Shown one piece after another: positions 28,057-37,144 of a stretch of 64,000 nt of DNA. The stretch lies in assembly GCF_036924595.1 (NCBI RefSeq), contig NZ_JAZHRV010000001.1:4464001-4528000 (forward strand), written 5' to 3'. A program made the position numbers and the translations under genes. The notes under the pieces were generated by a model, which saw only the letters and a list, made by a program, of their open reading frames with translations, made no database searches and had not been told where the DNA came from. The stretch's first letter is position 1. Each line of letters opens with the position of its first letter. Source of the stretch: Bradyrhizobium algeriense. Its GTDB lineage: Bacteria; Pseudomonadota; Alphaproteobacteria; Rhizobiales; Xanthobacteraceae.

Positions 28057-29478
28057 GTGGCGGATCAGGGGCTGGTGCGTGAGACGGCGTGTGCCATCGT
28101 CGGCAAACTGAAATCGGGCGAAGTTACCCCACTCGACCTGCTCGACGTGCTGGAAAAACGCATCGCCGAAGTCGACGACAAAGTCAACGCGCTGCCGACG
28201 CTGTGCTTCGATCGTGCCCGCAAGCACGCCGCCGCGCTGATGAAGAAGCCGGCCAGCGAACGCGGGCTGCTCGCCGGCCTTCCGATCCCGATCAAGGACC
28301 TGACCAGTGTCGCCGGCGTCCTGACCACGCAGGGTTCGCCGATCTACAAGGATAATATCCCGGCGAAGTCGGATATCCTGGTCGAGCATCTCGAAAACAA
28401 TGGCGGGGTGGTCTACGCCAAGTCGAACACGCCGGAATTCGGCGCCGGCGCCAACACCTTCAACGAAGTGTTCGGCCCGACCCGCAATCCCTGGGACACG
28501 TCACGCTCCGCAGCCGGCTCCTCGGGCGGTGCGGCGGTGGCGCTCGCCACCGGCACGGCATGGCTGGCGCACGGCTCCGACATGGGCGGCAGCTTGCGCA
28601 GCCCGGCGAGCTTCTGCGGCATCGTCGGCATGCGGCCGAGCATCGGCCGCATCGCACGCACGATAGCCGCGGCGGTCGATCGCAATCTCGGCGTCCAGGG
28701 CCCGATGGCGCGCAATGTCGAGGATCTCGCGCTGCTGCTCGATGCCATGAGCGGCGAACATCCGGCCGATCCGCTGTCGCTGCCCGTGCTGCCGACGTCG
28801 TTTCTGTCCGCCGCGCGTTCCGGCAGCAAGCCGCAGCGCGTCGCCTATTCGCCCGATCTCGGCATCACGCCGGTCGATCCTGAAGTCGCGGCCGTCACCC
28901 GCAAGGCCGCGCAGCGCTTTGCGGAAGCGGGCGCGATCGTCGAGGAAGCCCATCCCGACCTGCGCGAGGCCCATGAATGTTTCCACGTGCTGCGCGCGTT
29001 CGATTTTGCGCTGTCAAAGGCGGCGCTGTTACGCTCGAAGCGCAACCTGCTCAAGCCCGAGGTGATCTGGAACATCGAGGAAGGCCTGAAGCTGACGGTC
29101 GAGCAGCTCGAACGCGCCGAAGCACAGCGCGTCGCCATGACCGCGCGCACGCTGGAATTTTTCGACAAATACGATCTATTGCTCGCGCCCGCCACGATCG
29201 TACCGCCCTTCCCGGTCGAGAACCGCTACGTCGCCGAATGCGCCGGCAAGAAGTTCGACAATTACGTCGAATGGCTCGGCATCGTCTATGCGATCACGCT
29301 GGTGTGTTGTCCTGCGCTGTCGCTGCCGTGCGGATTTACCGCCTCCGGCCTGCCGGTCGGGCTGCAGGTGGTGGCGCCACCGCGCGGTGAGGCGCAGTTG
29401 CTGGCGGGGGCCAAGGTGCTTGAGGATATTCTCGGCATGCGCGGCGCGACACCAATCGATCCACGGGCGCCGAAATAA
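28057..29478 (+). CDS. Amidase signature family amidase
   Basis: A 473-residue amidohydrolase with the Ser-cisSer-Lys triad: Lys80 in IPIKDL, Ser155 in GSSGGAAVA and Ser179 in DMGGSLRSPA. The start is GTG 28057 with GGAGAG six bases upstream; the frame is open further up but overlaps the divergent promoter. It is followed by an MHS-type transporter gene, which may import or export a substrate or product. The amide substrate is not predictable. Confidence 0.9.
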   Translation: MADQGLVRETACAIVGKLKSGEVTPLDLLDVLEKRIAEVDDKVNALPTLCFDRARKHAAALMKKPASERGLLAGLPIPIKDLTSVAGVLTTQGSPIYKDNIPAKSDILVEHLENNGGVVYAKSNTPEFGAGANTFNEVFGPTRNPWDTSRSAAGSSGGAAVALATGTAWLAHGSDMGGSLRSPASFCGIVGMRPSIGRIARTIAAAVDRNLGVQGPMARNVEDLALLLDAMSGEHPADPLSLPVLPTSFLSAARSGSKPQRVAYSPDLGITPVDPEVAAVTRKAAQRFAEAGAIVEEAHPDLREAHECFHVLRAFDFALSKAALLRSKRNLLKPEVIWNIEEGLKLTVEQLERAEAQRVAMTARTLEFFDKYDLLLAPATIVPPFPVENRYVAECAGKKFDNYVEWLGIVYAITLVCCPALSLPCGFTASGLPVGLQVVAPPRGEAQLLAGAKVLEDILGMRGATPIDPRAPK

Positions 29479-29637
29479 AGATAATTTGAAGGGTCCGTGA
29501 TCCCGGTCTCGCGTATGCATCCAACCCCTCGGTGTCCATTGAAGGGAACCGGGCGCGTCTTGCGGCCGTTAGCAGTGCTGGTCAAAGAGGCGAACTGATC
29601 CGGAATAAAGGGATCGCAATCGCCCTGGAGGTCGGCC

Positions 29638-30960
29638 ATGACGGATCAAGCCATCAACTCCGCCGACGATCATTTAGACATCAAGGACGTGAAACGGCGG
29701 ATCAAGGCGATCTTCATCGGCTCGATCGGCAATCTCGTCGAATGGTATGATTTCTACGCGTACACCGCGTTCGCGCTGTATTTCGCGCCGGCGTTCTTTC
29801 CGAACAGCGATCCGGTGGTGCAGCAGCTCGACGCCGCAGTGTTGTTCGCTGCAACTTTCCTGATGCGTCCGCTCGGCGGCTGGCTGTTCGGTTTCATCGC
29901 CGACCGCTATGGGAGGCGATTGTCGCTGACGCTCTCGGTGATCTGCATGTGCTTCGGTTCGTTGATCATCGCGGTGACGCCGACCTATGCCACGATCGGG
30001 ATTGCCGCTCCCGCCATCCTGGCGCTGGCGCGCATCATCGAGGGCTTGAGCCTCGGCGGCGAATACGGCGCCAGCGCGACCTACCTGACCGAAGTCGCCG
30101 ACCCCAGGCACCGCGGATTCTATTCAAGCTTTCAGTATGTCACCCTGATCGGCGGCCAGCTCACCGCGATCATGGTGTTGCTCCTGCTGCAGAAGGTGTT
30201 TCTCACCCCGGAAGAACTGAAGGAGTGGGGCTGGCGAATCCCCTTCGTGATCGGCGCCCTGCTCGCGATCTTCGCCGCCGTCATGCGGCGCAATCTGCAT
30301 GAAACGGAAGCGTTCGAGGAAGCCAAGAAAGTCAGCAAGCCCTCGGGATCGATCCGCGGCCTGTTGAAGTATCCGCGCGAATTGCTGCTGGTGGTTGGCC
30401 TCACCGCGGGAGGTACCGCGGCGTTCTATACCTTCACCACCTACATGCAGACCTTCGTCAAGCTGTCCGTCGGACTCACCGAGGACCAGACCACGTTCGT
30501 GATCTTCGGCTCGCTGATCTTTGCAACCCTGTTGCAGCCGATCTATGGCGGCCTCTCCGACCGCATCGGCCGCAAGCCACTGCTGATTTTCTTCGGGCTC
30601 GCCGGCACGCTGGCGACGGTCCCGATCCTGACCACGCTGAAGGAGGCCAGGTCGCCGTTCACGGCCTTTCTGCTGATCTGCGCCGCCTGGATCTTCGTTG
30701 CCGGCTACACCTCGATCAACGCCGTCGTGAAGGCCGAATTATTCCCGACCAATGTCCGCGCGCTCGGCGTCGGCCTGCCCTACGCCATCACGGTATCGCT
30801 GTTCGGCGGCACGGCGCCGGCGGTCGCGCTCTATTTCAAGACGCTGGGGCATGAGGACTGGTTCTATTATTATCTTAGCGGCATGATCTTCCTCTCGCTC
30901 ATCATCTATGCGACGATGCGCGACACCAAGCATGCCTCCGCAATGCATCGCCACGAGTGA
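29638..30960 (+). CDS. MFS transporter, metabolite:H+ symporter (MHS) family
   Basis: A 440-residue inner-membrane carrier with twelve hydrophobic segments. MHS/KgtP-like hallmarks are GNLVEWYDFYAYTAFALYF near residue 28, FLMRPLGGWLFGFIADRYGRR near 80 in two parts, and GLSLGGEYGASATYL near 134. It is a likely proton symporter for an organic acid or similar metabolite. GGAGG lies six bases upstream. It follows the amidase and overlaps the start of the molybdoprotein gene if that gene uses its GTG start. Confidence 0.9.
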   Translation: MTDQAINSADDHLDIKDVKRRIKAIFIGSIGNLVEWYDFYAYTAFALYFAPAFFPNSDPVVQQLDAAVLFAATFLMRPLGGWLFGFIADRYGRRLSLTLSVICMCFGSLIIAVTPTYATIGIAAPAILALARIIEGLSLGGEYGASATYLTEVADPRHRGFYSSFQYVTLIGGQLTAIMVLLLLQKVFLTPEELKEWGWRIPFVIGALLAIFAAVMRRNLHETEAFEEAKKVSKPSGSIRGLLKYPRELLLVVGLTAGGTAAFYTFTTYMQTFVKLSVGLTEDQTTFVIFGSLIFATLLQPIYGGLSDRIGRKPLLIFFGLAGTLATVPILTTLKEARSPFTAFLLICAAWIFVAGYTSINAVVKAELFPTNVRALGVGLPYAITVSLFGGTAPAVALYFKTLGHEDWFYYYLSGMIFLSLIIYATMRDTKHASAMHRHE

Positions 30961-30971
30961 CCGGTTCCGAT

Positions 30972-31637
30972 ATGGTCGACGAGAACGAGCCGCCGCCGGA
31001 AAGCAAGCTGACGCGCAGCAAGGCTCGCTGGGCGCGCGAGGGAAAATTCCTCACCGGCAAGATTTCGCGGCCCGAAGAAGCGCGCCTGCCGCCGGGCCAG
31101 CACCTGACGAAGGATTGGCCGACGCTCGATCTCGGACTGACCCCGAACATTTCACGCGAGCGCTGGCGGCTCGATGTTTACGGCGCGGTCGAGAAGCCGA
31201 TCTTCTGGGATTTCGCGCAGTTTTCCGCGCAGCCGCAGAGCAAGTTCATATCCGACATTCACTGCGTCACCACCTGGTCGCGCTACGACAATCACTGGGA
31301 GGGGTTGGCAACCCGCGATCTCCTCGATGCCTGCCGGCCGCGCGAGGAGGCGCGGTTCGTGGTGCTGCATTCGCATGACGGCTACACCACCAATCTGACG
31401 CTGGAGGATTTCGCCGCCGCGGACGCCATCCTCGTCCATAGCTGGTCGGGCGCGCCGCTCGAGCAGGAGCATGGCGGCCCGGTGCGGCTGGTGGTGCCGC
31501 ATCTCTATTTCTGGAAAAGTGCGAAGTGGCTGCAGAGCATCGAGTTTCTGGCTGAGGATGCGCCGGGCTATTGGGAAGTGCGCGGCTATCACAACCGCGG
31601 TGACCCCTGGGCTGAGCAGAGATATTCCGGAGACTAA
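30972..31637 (+). CDS. Sulfite oxidase-family molybdopterin-dependent oxidoreductase
   Basis: About 221 residues from MVDENEPPPES. A GTG at 30957 overlapping the transporter stop (gtga) is an alternative start. It has the Moco-binding core of the sulfite oxidase/MsrP/YuiH group: the molybdenum-ligating cysteine is likely Cys98 in DIHCVTTWSRYDNHWEG, followed by HSHDGYTTNLTLED and the terminal EVRGYHNRGDPWAEQRYSGD. There is no signal peptide or haem domain, so it appears cytoplasmic with an unknown electron partner. It precedes an OsmC fusion and a YeeE-type transporter. Confidence 0.85.
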   Translation: MVDENEPPPESKLTRSKARWAREGKFLTGKISRPEEARLPPGQHLTKDWPTLDLGLTPNISRERWRLDVYGAVEKPIFWDFAQFSAQPQSKFISDIHCVTTWSRYDNHWEGLATRDLLDACRPREEARFVVLHSHDGYTTNLTLEDFAAADAILVHSWSGAPLEQEHGGPVRLVVPHLYFWKSAKWLQSIEFLAEDAPGYWEVRGYHNRGDPWAEQRYSGD

Positions 31638-31666
31638 GCCGCAACATTTGATTGGGGAGAACGCCC

Positions 31667-32887
31667 GTGCCGACTGAACGCTTCCAATTCACCGGTGAAG
31701 GCGGCCATCAGCTTGCCGCTGCGCTGGACACACCGGATGGTCCGGTGCAGGCCTACGCGCTGTTCGCGCATTGCTTCACCTGCGGCAAGGACGTGCTGGC
31801 CGCGAAACGCATCGCGACCGCGCTGGCCGCCAAAGGGATTGCGGTATTGCGTTTCGACTTTACCGGGCTCGGCTCCAGCGAGGGCGAATTTGCAAATTCG
31901 ACCTTCACTTCCAACGTCGCCGATCTTGTCCGCGCCGCCGACCATCTGCGTGAAACGCGCGGAACGCCTGCGATTCTGATTGGACACAGCCTCGGCGGCG
32001 CCGCGATCCTTGCCGCCGCAGAAAAGATTCCGGATGCGAAAGCGGTCGTGACGATCGCCGCGCCCGCCGATCCCGCACACGTCACCCATCTCTTTGGAGA
32101 TCGCATCGAGGACATCCGCAAGCACGGCAAGGTGGAGGTCCAGCTCGCCGGCCGGCCGTTCCACATCAAGCGCGAATTCCTCGACGATATCGCCGAACAT
32201 GGCCTGATGGCGCATGTCGCGAAGCTTCACAAGGCGCTGCTGATCATGCAGTCGCCGACCGACGACACCGTCGGGATCGACAATGCAACGAAGATCTTCG
32301 TCGCGGCCAAACATCCCAAGAGCTTTGTTTCGCTGGCGGGCGCCGACCATCTTTTGAGCGGCAAGCGCGATGCCGCCTATGTCGCCGACGTCATCGCCGC
32401 ATGGGCTGAGCACTATATCGAGCCCGCCGCCGTGCAGCCCGCCGCCGCGAGCGAGGCGCCCCGCAACGTCGTGGTGCGCGAGACCCGCAACAGCAAGTTC
32501 CAGCAGACCGTGACAACAGGCCCGCATCAGATGCTGGCGGATGAACCGGTTGCCGCCGGCGGCCAGGACAGCGGACCCGGGCCTTATGATTTCGTGCTGG
32601 CGGGCCTGGGCGCCTGCACCTCGATGACGATGCGGATGTATGCCGACCGCAAATCGCTGCCGCTCGATCGCGTCACCGTGACGCTGAAGCACAGCAAGGT
32701 TCACGCAATAGACTGCGAGGAATGCGAAACGCGGGAGGGCATGCTGGACCAGATCGACCGCGTGATCTCGATCGAGGGCACGCTCGACGCCGATCAGCGC
32801 AAGCGATTGATGGAGATTGCCGACAAGTGTCCGGTGCACCGGACGCTCACCTCGGAAATCCGCATCGTGACGAAGGCGGCGGATTAG
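31667..32887 (+). CDS. Bifunctional alpha/beta hydrolase - OsmC family protein
   Basis: A 406-residue fusion. The N-terminal half is an alpha/beta hydrolase with GHSLGG (Ser108), and LSGADHLL-like GADHLLSGK carries a likely catalytic His. The C-terminal half (about 265-406) is an OsmC domain with both redox cysteines: Cys317 in GACTSM and Cys388 in KCPVHRTL. OsmC proteins reduce organic hydroperoxides or handle thiol/persulfide species. The start is GTG 31667 with GGGGAGA six bases upstream. Its stop codon overlaps the stop of the convergent YeeE-type gene by four bases. Confidence 0.9.
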   Translation: MPTERFQFTGEGGHQLAAALDTPDGPVQAYALFAHCFTCGKDVLAAKRIATALAAKGIAVLRFDFTGLGSSEGEFANSTFTSNVADLVRAADHLRETRGTPAILIGHSLGGAAILAAAEKIPDAKAVVTIAAPADPAHVTHLFGDRIEDIRKHGKVEVQLAGRPFHIKREFLDDIAEHGLMAHVAKLHKALLIMQSPTDDTVGIDNATKIFVAAKHPKSFVSLAGADHLLSGKRDAAYVADVIAAWAEHYIEPAAVQPAAASEAPRNVVVRETRNSKFQQTVTTGPHQMLADEPVAAGGQDSGPGPYDFVLAGLGACTSMTMRMYADRKSLPLDRVTVTLKHSKVHAIDCEECETREGMLDQIDRVISIEGTLDADQRKRLMEIADKCPVHRTLTSEIRIVTKAAD

Positions 32888-33948
32888 GCCGCCGCCAGCG
32901 GGCGGACGCGGAGCGCGCCGCGCAGCCCTGCGGCGGCGCCGACCAAAATACCGGCGAAGGCAATCAGCGACGCCAGCGCCAGCGTGGAAAATCCCGTCAG
33001 CCCCTGCCCGATCGAGCAACCGAACGCCATCACACCGCCCGCGCCCATCAATGCCGCGCCGCCGCCGGATCGCAGCATGTGGCGCGGCGATTGAAAGCCC
33101 TCAAGCTGAAAGCGACCGGTCAGCAGCGCCGTGACGAGGCTGCCGGCAAGCACACCGAACACCGTGACGATGCCGAAATTCAGCGTCGATCCCGTCGACA
33201 GCATGACATACTGTAGTGCGTCCGCGATCGGCGCGATGAAGGTAAGCGAGGTCACCGGCGTCGGATTGAAATCGTCGGCGCCGAGATAGCCGGTCGCGAA
33301 CCAGCCGGCCGCCACCAGCAGGCCGACCGCGAGACCCGCGGCGAGCTGGCCCGGCGAGCGCCGGAACGCAGGATGCGCAAAGGCGAAGATGATCAGCGCC
33401 GCCGAGATGATCGAGGCCGCCAGCATCCGCGCGGCCGTTGCGCTCAAGCCTGCCGCCGCAAGCAGCGCGGGCACCGAGTTTGCCGTGGCGGTGGTCTGCG
33501 ATGCGCCGACCATCGCGATGCGCGCCGGCGCGATCAGGCCCTTCAGCGTCATCTGGGCGAAGATCGCCAGCACGACCACCACCACGAAAGAACGGAGATT
33601 GCCGCGCCCGAGCAGCACCAGCGCGCGTGAACCGCAGCCGTTCGAGAGCACCATGCCGTAGCCGAACAAGAGGCCGCCGAAGAACATCACCGGCGCGGAG
33701 AAAGATGACTGCAGATAGATCGATTTGCCGATATCGGCGAGGCCTGCCGCCGTCAGCAACTGCGTCCCTGCGACGGCTACGCCGATCGCCAGTGCATAGG
33801 TGCGCACCAGCCGGCCATCGCCTTCCGCCCAAAAGCCCCGCAGACTGCTGAGCAGGCAAAACCCGCTCAACAATCCGACCGATCCATAAACGAGACCGAT
33901 CAGCAGTCCGCTGATGACGACAATATTGGCACTGTCCAGCACCGGCAT
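32884..33948 (-). CDS. YeeE/YedE family sulfur-compound transporter
   Basis: A 354-residue membrane protein with about nine hydrophobic segments. The conserved cysteine motifs are visible: Cys31 in LLSGFCLL, Cys105 in LSNGCGSRAL and a third near residue 310 in AFGCSIGQGLTG. These match the thiosulfate-conducting cysteines described in YeeE. A start 12 codons upstream (33984) is possible. It converges tail to tail with the OsmC fusion, which suggests a link to reactive sulfur, but no TusA-like gene is adjacent. Confidence 0.88.
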   Translation of the reverse strand: MPVLDSANIVVISGLLIGLVYGSVGLLSGFCLLSSLRGFWAEGDGRLVRTYALAIGVAVAGTQLLTAAGLADIGKSIYLQSSFSAPVMFFGGLLFGYGMVLSNGCGSRALVLLGRGNLRSFVVVVVLAIFAQMTLKGLIAPARIAMVGASQTTATANSVPALLAAAGLSATAARMLAASIISAALIIFAFAHPAFRRSPGQLAAGLAVGLLVAAGWFATGYLGADDFNPTPVTSLTFIAPIADALQYVMLSTGSTLNFGIVTVFGVLAGSLVTALLTGRFQLEGFQSPRHMLRSGGGAALMGAGGVMAFGCSIGQGLTGFSTLALASLIAFAGILVGAAAGLRGALRVRPLAAA

Positions 33949-34060
33949 TTCCCCAGTCTTCTCGCGCGGCCGTCCGGCCGTCATCGCTTAAATAGGAAGC
34001 AATTTCCGTGCTGCTATTACGTTGGAAGCATGGGGCCGTCCACGGCCTGCCGATGCAGAG

Positions 34061-34133
34061 AATTAATCTCTCGCGCAGCCCAGCAATCGGGGAATAAAAC
34101 CGTTGTCGCCGACCATGGCGGGAGAGATTAATT
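34061..34133. promoter_or_regulatory. 12-bp inverted repeat between yeeE-type and oxidoreductase genes
   Basis: Perfect arms aattaatctctc (34061-34072) and gagagattaatt (34122-34133) are separated by 49 bases. The element lies upstream of the YeeE-type gene and just past the end of the oxidoreductase gene. It could be an operator or a transcript hairpin. A separate 12-base palindrome (cctaggcctagg) covers 34143-34154, over the oxidoreductase stop codon. Confidence 0.45.
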
Positions 34134-34149
34134 TCCGCGAGGCCTAGGC

Positions 34150-35169
34150 CTAGGGTCGCAGGATCACGCGATCGCGCGACGAACCGGCCACGGCGATAAA
34201 TGCCGCCTTGGCCTGATCCAGCGGATAGATCGCGTTCGGCTTGATCGGGAACGGCTTGAGATGCCCGCCCGCGAAGCCGGGGCCGAGTTCCCTCAGCACC
34301 GCGCCGGTCGCGACCGACGACAGGCCGAGCGTATCGATGCCCACGTAAGTGTGCTGGCCGCGATAGAACTCCAGGATGTTGAACTGCACGATGCGGTCCA
34401 CCGCGGCGATCAGGATCTGCCGCCCGCGCAAGCCAAGCGATTTGTGCGCGGCCTCGAAATAGGGATCGCCGACCGTGTTGAACACGATGTCGGCGCCCTT
34501 GCCATTAGTGAGTTCGCGCACGCGCGCCGCAACGTCGGTCGCGGAGGCATCGACGACATCGACGGGAGAATTGGCGTGGCCTTCATAGGGCTCGCTCCTG
34601 CGGACGACGCCGATCACCCGCGCGCCGTGCCAACTCGCGATCTGTGTCGCCGCCTGCCCGACCTTGCCGTTGACGCCCATCACCAGCACGGTCTCGCCCG
34701 CCTTGGGAATGCCGGCGCGGCGCAGGCCTTCCATCGCGGTGACAAAGGGCACGCCGATGCCGGCGGCCTCCTCCCAGGAAAGGCTGTTCGGCTTCTCAAC
34801 GGACGCTTCCGCCTCGACCACCAGATGCGTGGCATGGGTGCCGTCGCGGCGGATGCCGAGGTCGCCGGACGAGCCGAACACCTCGCGCCCGATCCAGCCC
34901 TGCGGACCGTCGATCACGACGCCCGCATAGTCGCGGCCCGGCGTGCGCGGAAATACGGCGTAAGGCATCAGCCCGGTTGCGGCCTTCACGTCCGATGGGT
35001 TGACAGCGGCGGCCTTGACCTCGATCAGCAGATCATTCTCGCCGCACGACAAAGCCTGCGTCTCGACGACTGGCGCGAGCGAAGCGGCATCAGCGGCCTT
35101 TGCCGGCAGGCGAACACAGCGCGCCTGGACCGTGGCAGATCGAAGATCGGGCTTCTCGGCAAATGACAT
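34150..35169 (-). CDS. NADPH:quinone oxidoreductase-like MDR-family protein
   Basis: A 339-residue medium-chain dehydrogenase/reductase without the usual catalytic zinc ligands. It has AAAVNPSDVKAATG and FPRTPGRDYAGVV in the N-terminal domain and the NADP-binding VLVMGVNGKVGQAATQIASWHGA near residue 160 in two parts. Its function in the cell is unknown; it may reduce quinones or an enoyl compound. It is the last gene of a minus-strand run that includes paaK, 33 bases upstream, so it may be cotranscribed. Confidence 0.85.
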   Translation of the reverse strand: MSFAEKPDLRSATVQARCVRLPAKAADAASLAPVVETQALSCGENDLLIEVKAAAVNPSDVKAATGLMPYAVFPRTPGRDYAGVVIDGPQGWIGREVFGSSGDLGIRRDGTHATHLVVEAEASVEKPNSLSWEEAAGIGVPFVTAMEGLRRAGIPKAGETVLVMGVNGKVGQAATQIASWHGARVIGVVRRSEPYEGHANSPVDVVDASATDVAARVRELTNGKGADIVFNTVGDPYFEAAHKSLGLRGRQILIAAVDRIVQFNILEFYRGQHTYVGIDTLGLSSVATGAVLRELGPGFAGGHLKPFPIKPNAIYPLDQAKAAFIAVAGSSRDRVILRP

Positions 35170-35202
35170 CAGGCATTCCTGCTGGCTTCTAAGCAGCAGG
35201 AG

Positions 35203-36534
35203 TTACCCTTTCGGCCGCTTGTCGTAAACACGTTTCGCCTTGCCGAGTGAACGTTCCAGCGTGTCCGGGGCCACAGCCTTGATGCGTGCGGTGATGCCGA
35301 TGGTGTTCTTGATGAAGACCGCGACCTTTTCGGCATGCGCGGGCAGCCCGCTGCCGTCCCAGCTTTCGGGGCGGGCTTCGGCGAGCACGGTCATCTCGTC
35401 CATGCGACCCTCGCGCGTCAGCTCGATGATGAAGTGCCCGCCGCACCAATCGGTCGCCAGCAGCGCTTCCTCGATCTGGGTCGGGAATACGTTGACGCCG
35501 CGCAGGATGATCATGTCGTCGGAACGGCCCGTCACCTTCTCCATGCGCCGCATGCCCGGCCGTGCGGTGCCGGGCAACAGCCGCGTCAGGTCGCGGGTAC
35601 GGTAGCGGATGATCGGAAAGCCCTGCTTGGTCAGCGAGGTGAAGACCAACTCGCCCTTCTCGCCGTCAGGCAGCACGGCGCCGGTCTCGGGATCGATCAC
35701 CTCGGGATAGAAATGATCCTCCCAGATATGCAGACCGTCCTTGGTCTCCACGCATTCCTGCGCCACGCCCGGCCCGATCACTTCCGAAAGGCCGTAAATA
35801 TCCGTCGCATCCATGTCAAAGGTCTGCTCGATCTCGGCGCGCATTGCGTTGGTCCAGGGCTCGGCGCCGAAGATGCCGAACTTCAGCGACGATTTGCGCG
35901 GATCGAGCCCCTGCTTCTTGAACTCATCCGAGATCGCCAGCATGTAGCTCGGCGTCACCGTGATGATGTCGGGCTTGAAGTCGTTGATCAGTTGCACCTG
36001 CCGCTCGGTCATGCCGCCGGAAACCGGCACCACCGTGCAGCCGAGCCTTTCGGCGCCGTAGTGCGCACCGAGGCCGCCGGTGAACAGGCCGTAGCCATAG
36101 GCGTTGTGCATCAGCATGCCGGTACGGCCGCCTGCGGCGCGGATCGAGCGCGCCATCACATCAGACCAGATGTCGATGTCTCCTTGCGTATAGCCGACCA
36201 CGATCGGCTTGCCTGTCGTGCCCGAGGACGCATGGACGCGGACCAGCTTTTCGCGCGGCACCGCGAACATGCCAAAGGGGTAATTGTCGCGGAGGTCGGT
36301 CTTCACCGTGAACGGGAATCTGGCGAGATCGGAGAGCTGCCTGAAATCGGACGGATGCATGCCGGCCGCATCGAAGGCCTTCCGGTAATGCCCGACGTTG
36401 TCGTAGGCGTGCTTGAGCGACCAGGCGAGACGCCTGGTCTGCAGCGCCATGATCTCGTCGCGCGAGGCGCGCTCGGCCTCGTCCAATTCAGCGCCGTAAC
36501 CGCTTCCGCTGGATTTCAATCTTGCCATGGCCAT
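35203..36534 (-). CDS. paaK: Phenylacetate-CoA ligase
   Basis: Activates phenylacetate to phenylacetyl-CoA with ATP, the entry step of aerobic phenylacetate breakdown. The 443-residue protein has the AMP-binding loop SSGTTGKP at residues 103-110, YGLSEVIGPG, and the C-terminal LRGVNVFPTQIEEALL. The start MAMARLKSSG is preceded by AAGGGA about six bases upstream. It lies 16 bases after paaI and in line with paaABCDE. Confidence 0.95.
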   Translation of the reverse strand: MAMARLKSSGSGYGAELDEAERASRDEIMALQTRRLAWSLKHAYDNVGHYRKAFDAAGMHPSDFRQLSDLARFPFTVKTDLRDNYPFGMFAVPREKLVRVHASSGTTGKPIVVGYTQGDIDIWSDVMARSIRAAGGRTGMLMHNAYGYGLFTGGLGAHYGAERLGCTVVPVSGGMTERQVQLINDFKPDIITVTPSYMLAISDEFKKQGLDPRKSSLKFGIFGAEPWTNAMRAEIEQTFDMDATDIYGLSEVIGPGVAQECVETKDGLHIWEDHFYPEVIDPETGAVLPDGEKGELVFTSLTKQGFPIIRYRTRDLTRLLPGTARPGMRRMEKVTGRSDDMIILRGVNVFPTQIEEALLATDWCGGHFIIELTREGRMDEMTVLAEARPESWDGSGLPAHAEKVAVFIKNTIGITARIKAVAPDTLERSLGKAKRVYDKRPKG

Positions 36535-36550
36535 GGCGTTTCCCTTCTCG

Positions 36551-37009
36551 CTAATTTTGTGTGGCTCCGTTGTCCGCAACCGGCAGCCACGTTCCGGCGA
36601 TGGTGCGGGAATGGCCGCGGAATTCGGCGATCACGACATCGCCAGCGGTGACGCGAACGTCGTAAATCCCGGACCGTCCGTTGCGCGAAACTTCCCGCGC
36701 GGTCGCGACCAGCACGTCGCCGAGCTTGCCCGGCCTGATGAAGGCGATGTCGCATTGCGCGGCGACGGCGCGTTCGTTACGGGAGTTGCAGGCAAAGGCG
36801 AAGGTGGAATCCGCCAGCAGGAAGATGAAGCCGCCATGGGCGATGCGCTGGCCGTTGACCATGTGCGGCTGCACCGTCATCATCAGCGTCGCCTGCCCGG
36901 GCTTCACCTCGACAAGTTTCATGCCGAGGCCCTTGCTGGCGTCGTCTTCCTTCCACATCGCATCCGCGCAGGCGCGGGCGATCTCGTCGGGCGAAAGCGC
37001 GACGTTCAT
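36551..37009 (-). CDS. paaI: Phenylacetic acid degradation thioesterase PaaI
   Basis: A 152-residue hotdog-fold acyl-CoA thioesterase that rescues CoA from dead-end hydroxyphenylacetyl-CoA products of the pathway. The motif IAHGGFIFLLADSTFAFACN is the helix with the active-site region. The start MNVALSPDEIAR is chosen because the open frame upstream lacks similarity. It sits between paaE and paaK. Confidence 0.92.
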   Translation of the reverse strand: MNVALSPDEIARACADAMWKEDDASKGLGMKLVEVKPGQATLMMTVQPHMVNGQRIAHGGFIFLLADSTFAFACNSRNERAVAAQCDIAFIRPGKLGDVLVATAREVSRNGRSGIYDVRVTAGDVVIAEFRGHSRTIAGTWLPVADNGATQN

Positions 37010-37144
37010 AGCGGGTTGCCCGCTCTGCGAGACGGTTCCACGACGTTCTCTCCCTGTGCGTACGGGCCTGTTTGCACGGGCCTCTTTACGTAGTCTCTTA
37101 GTGTTGGGACGAAGCACCCGAGGTGTCAACGATCCCGCGATTTT

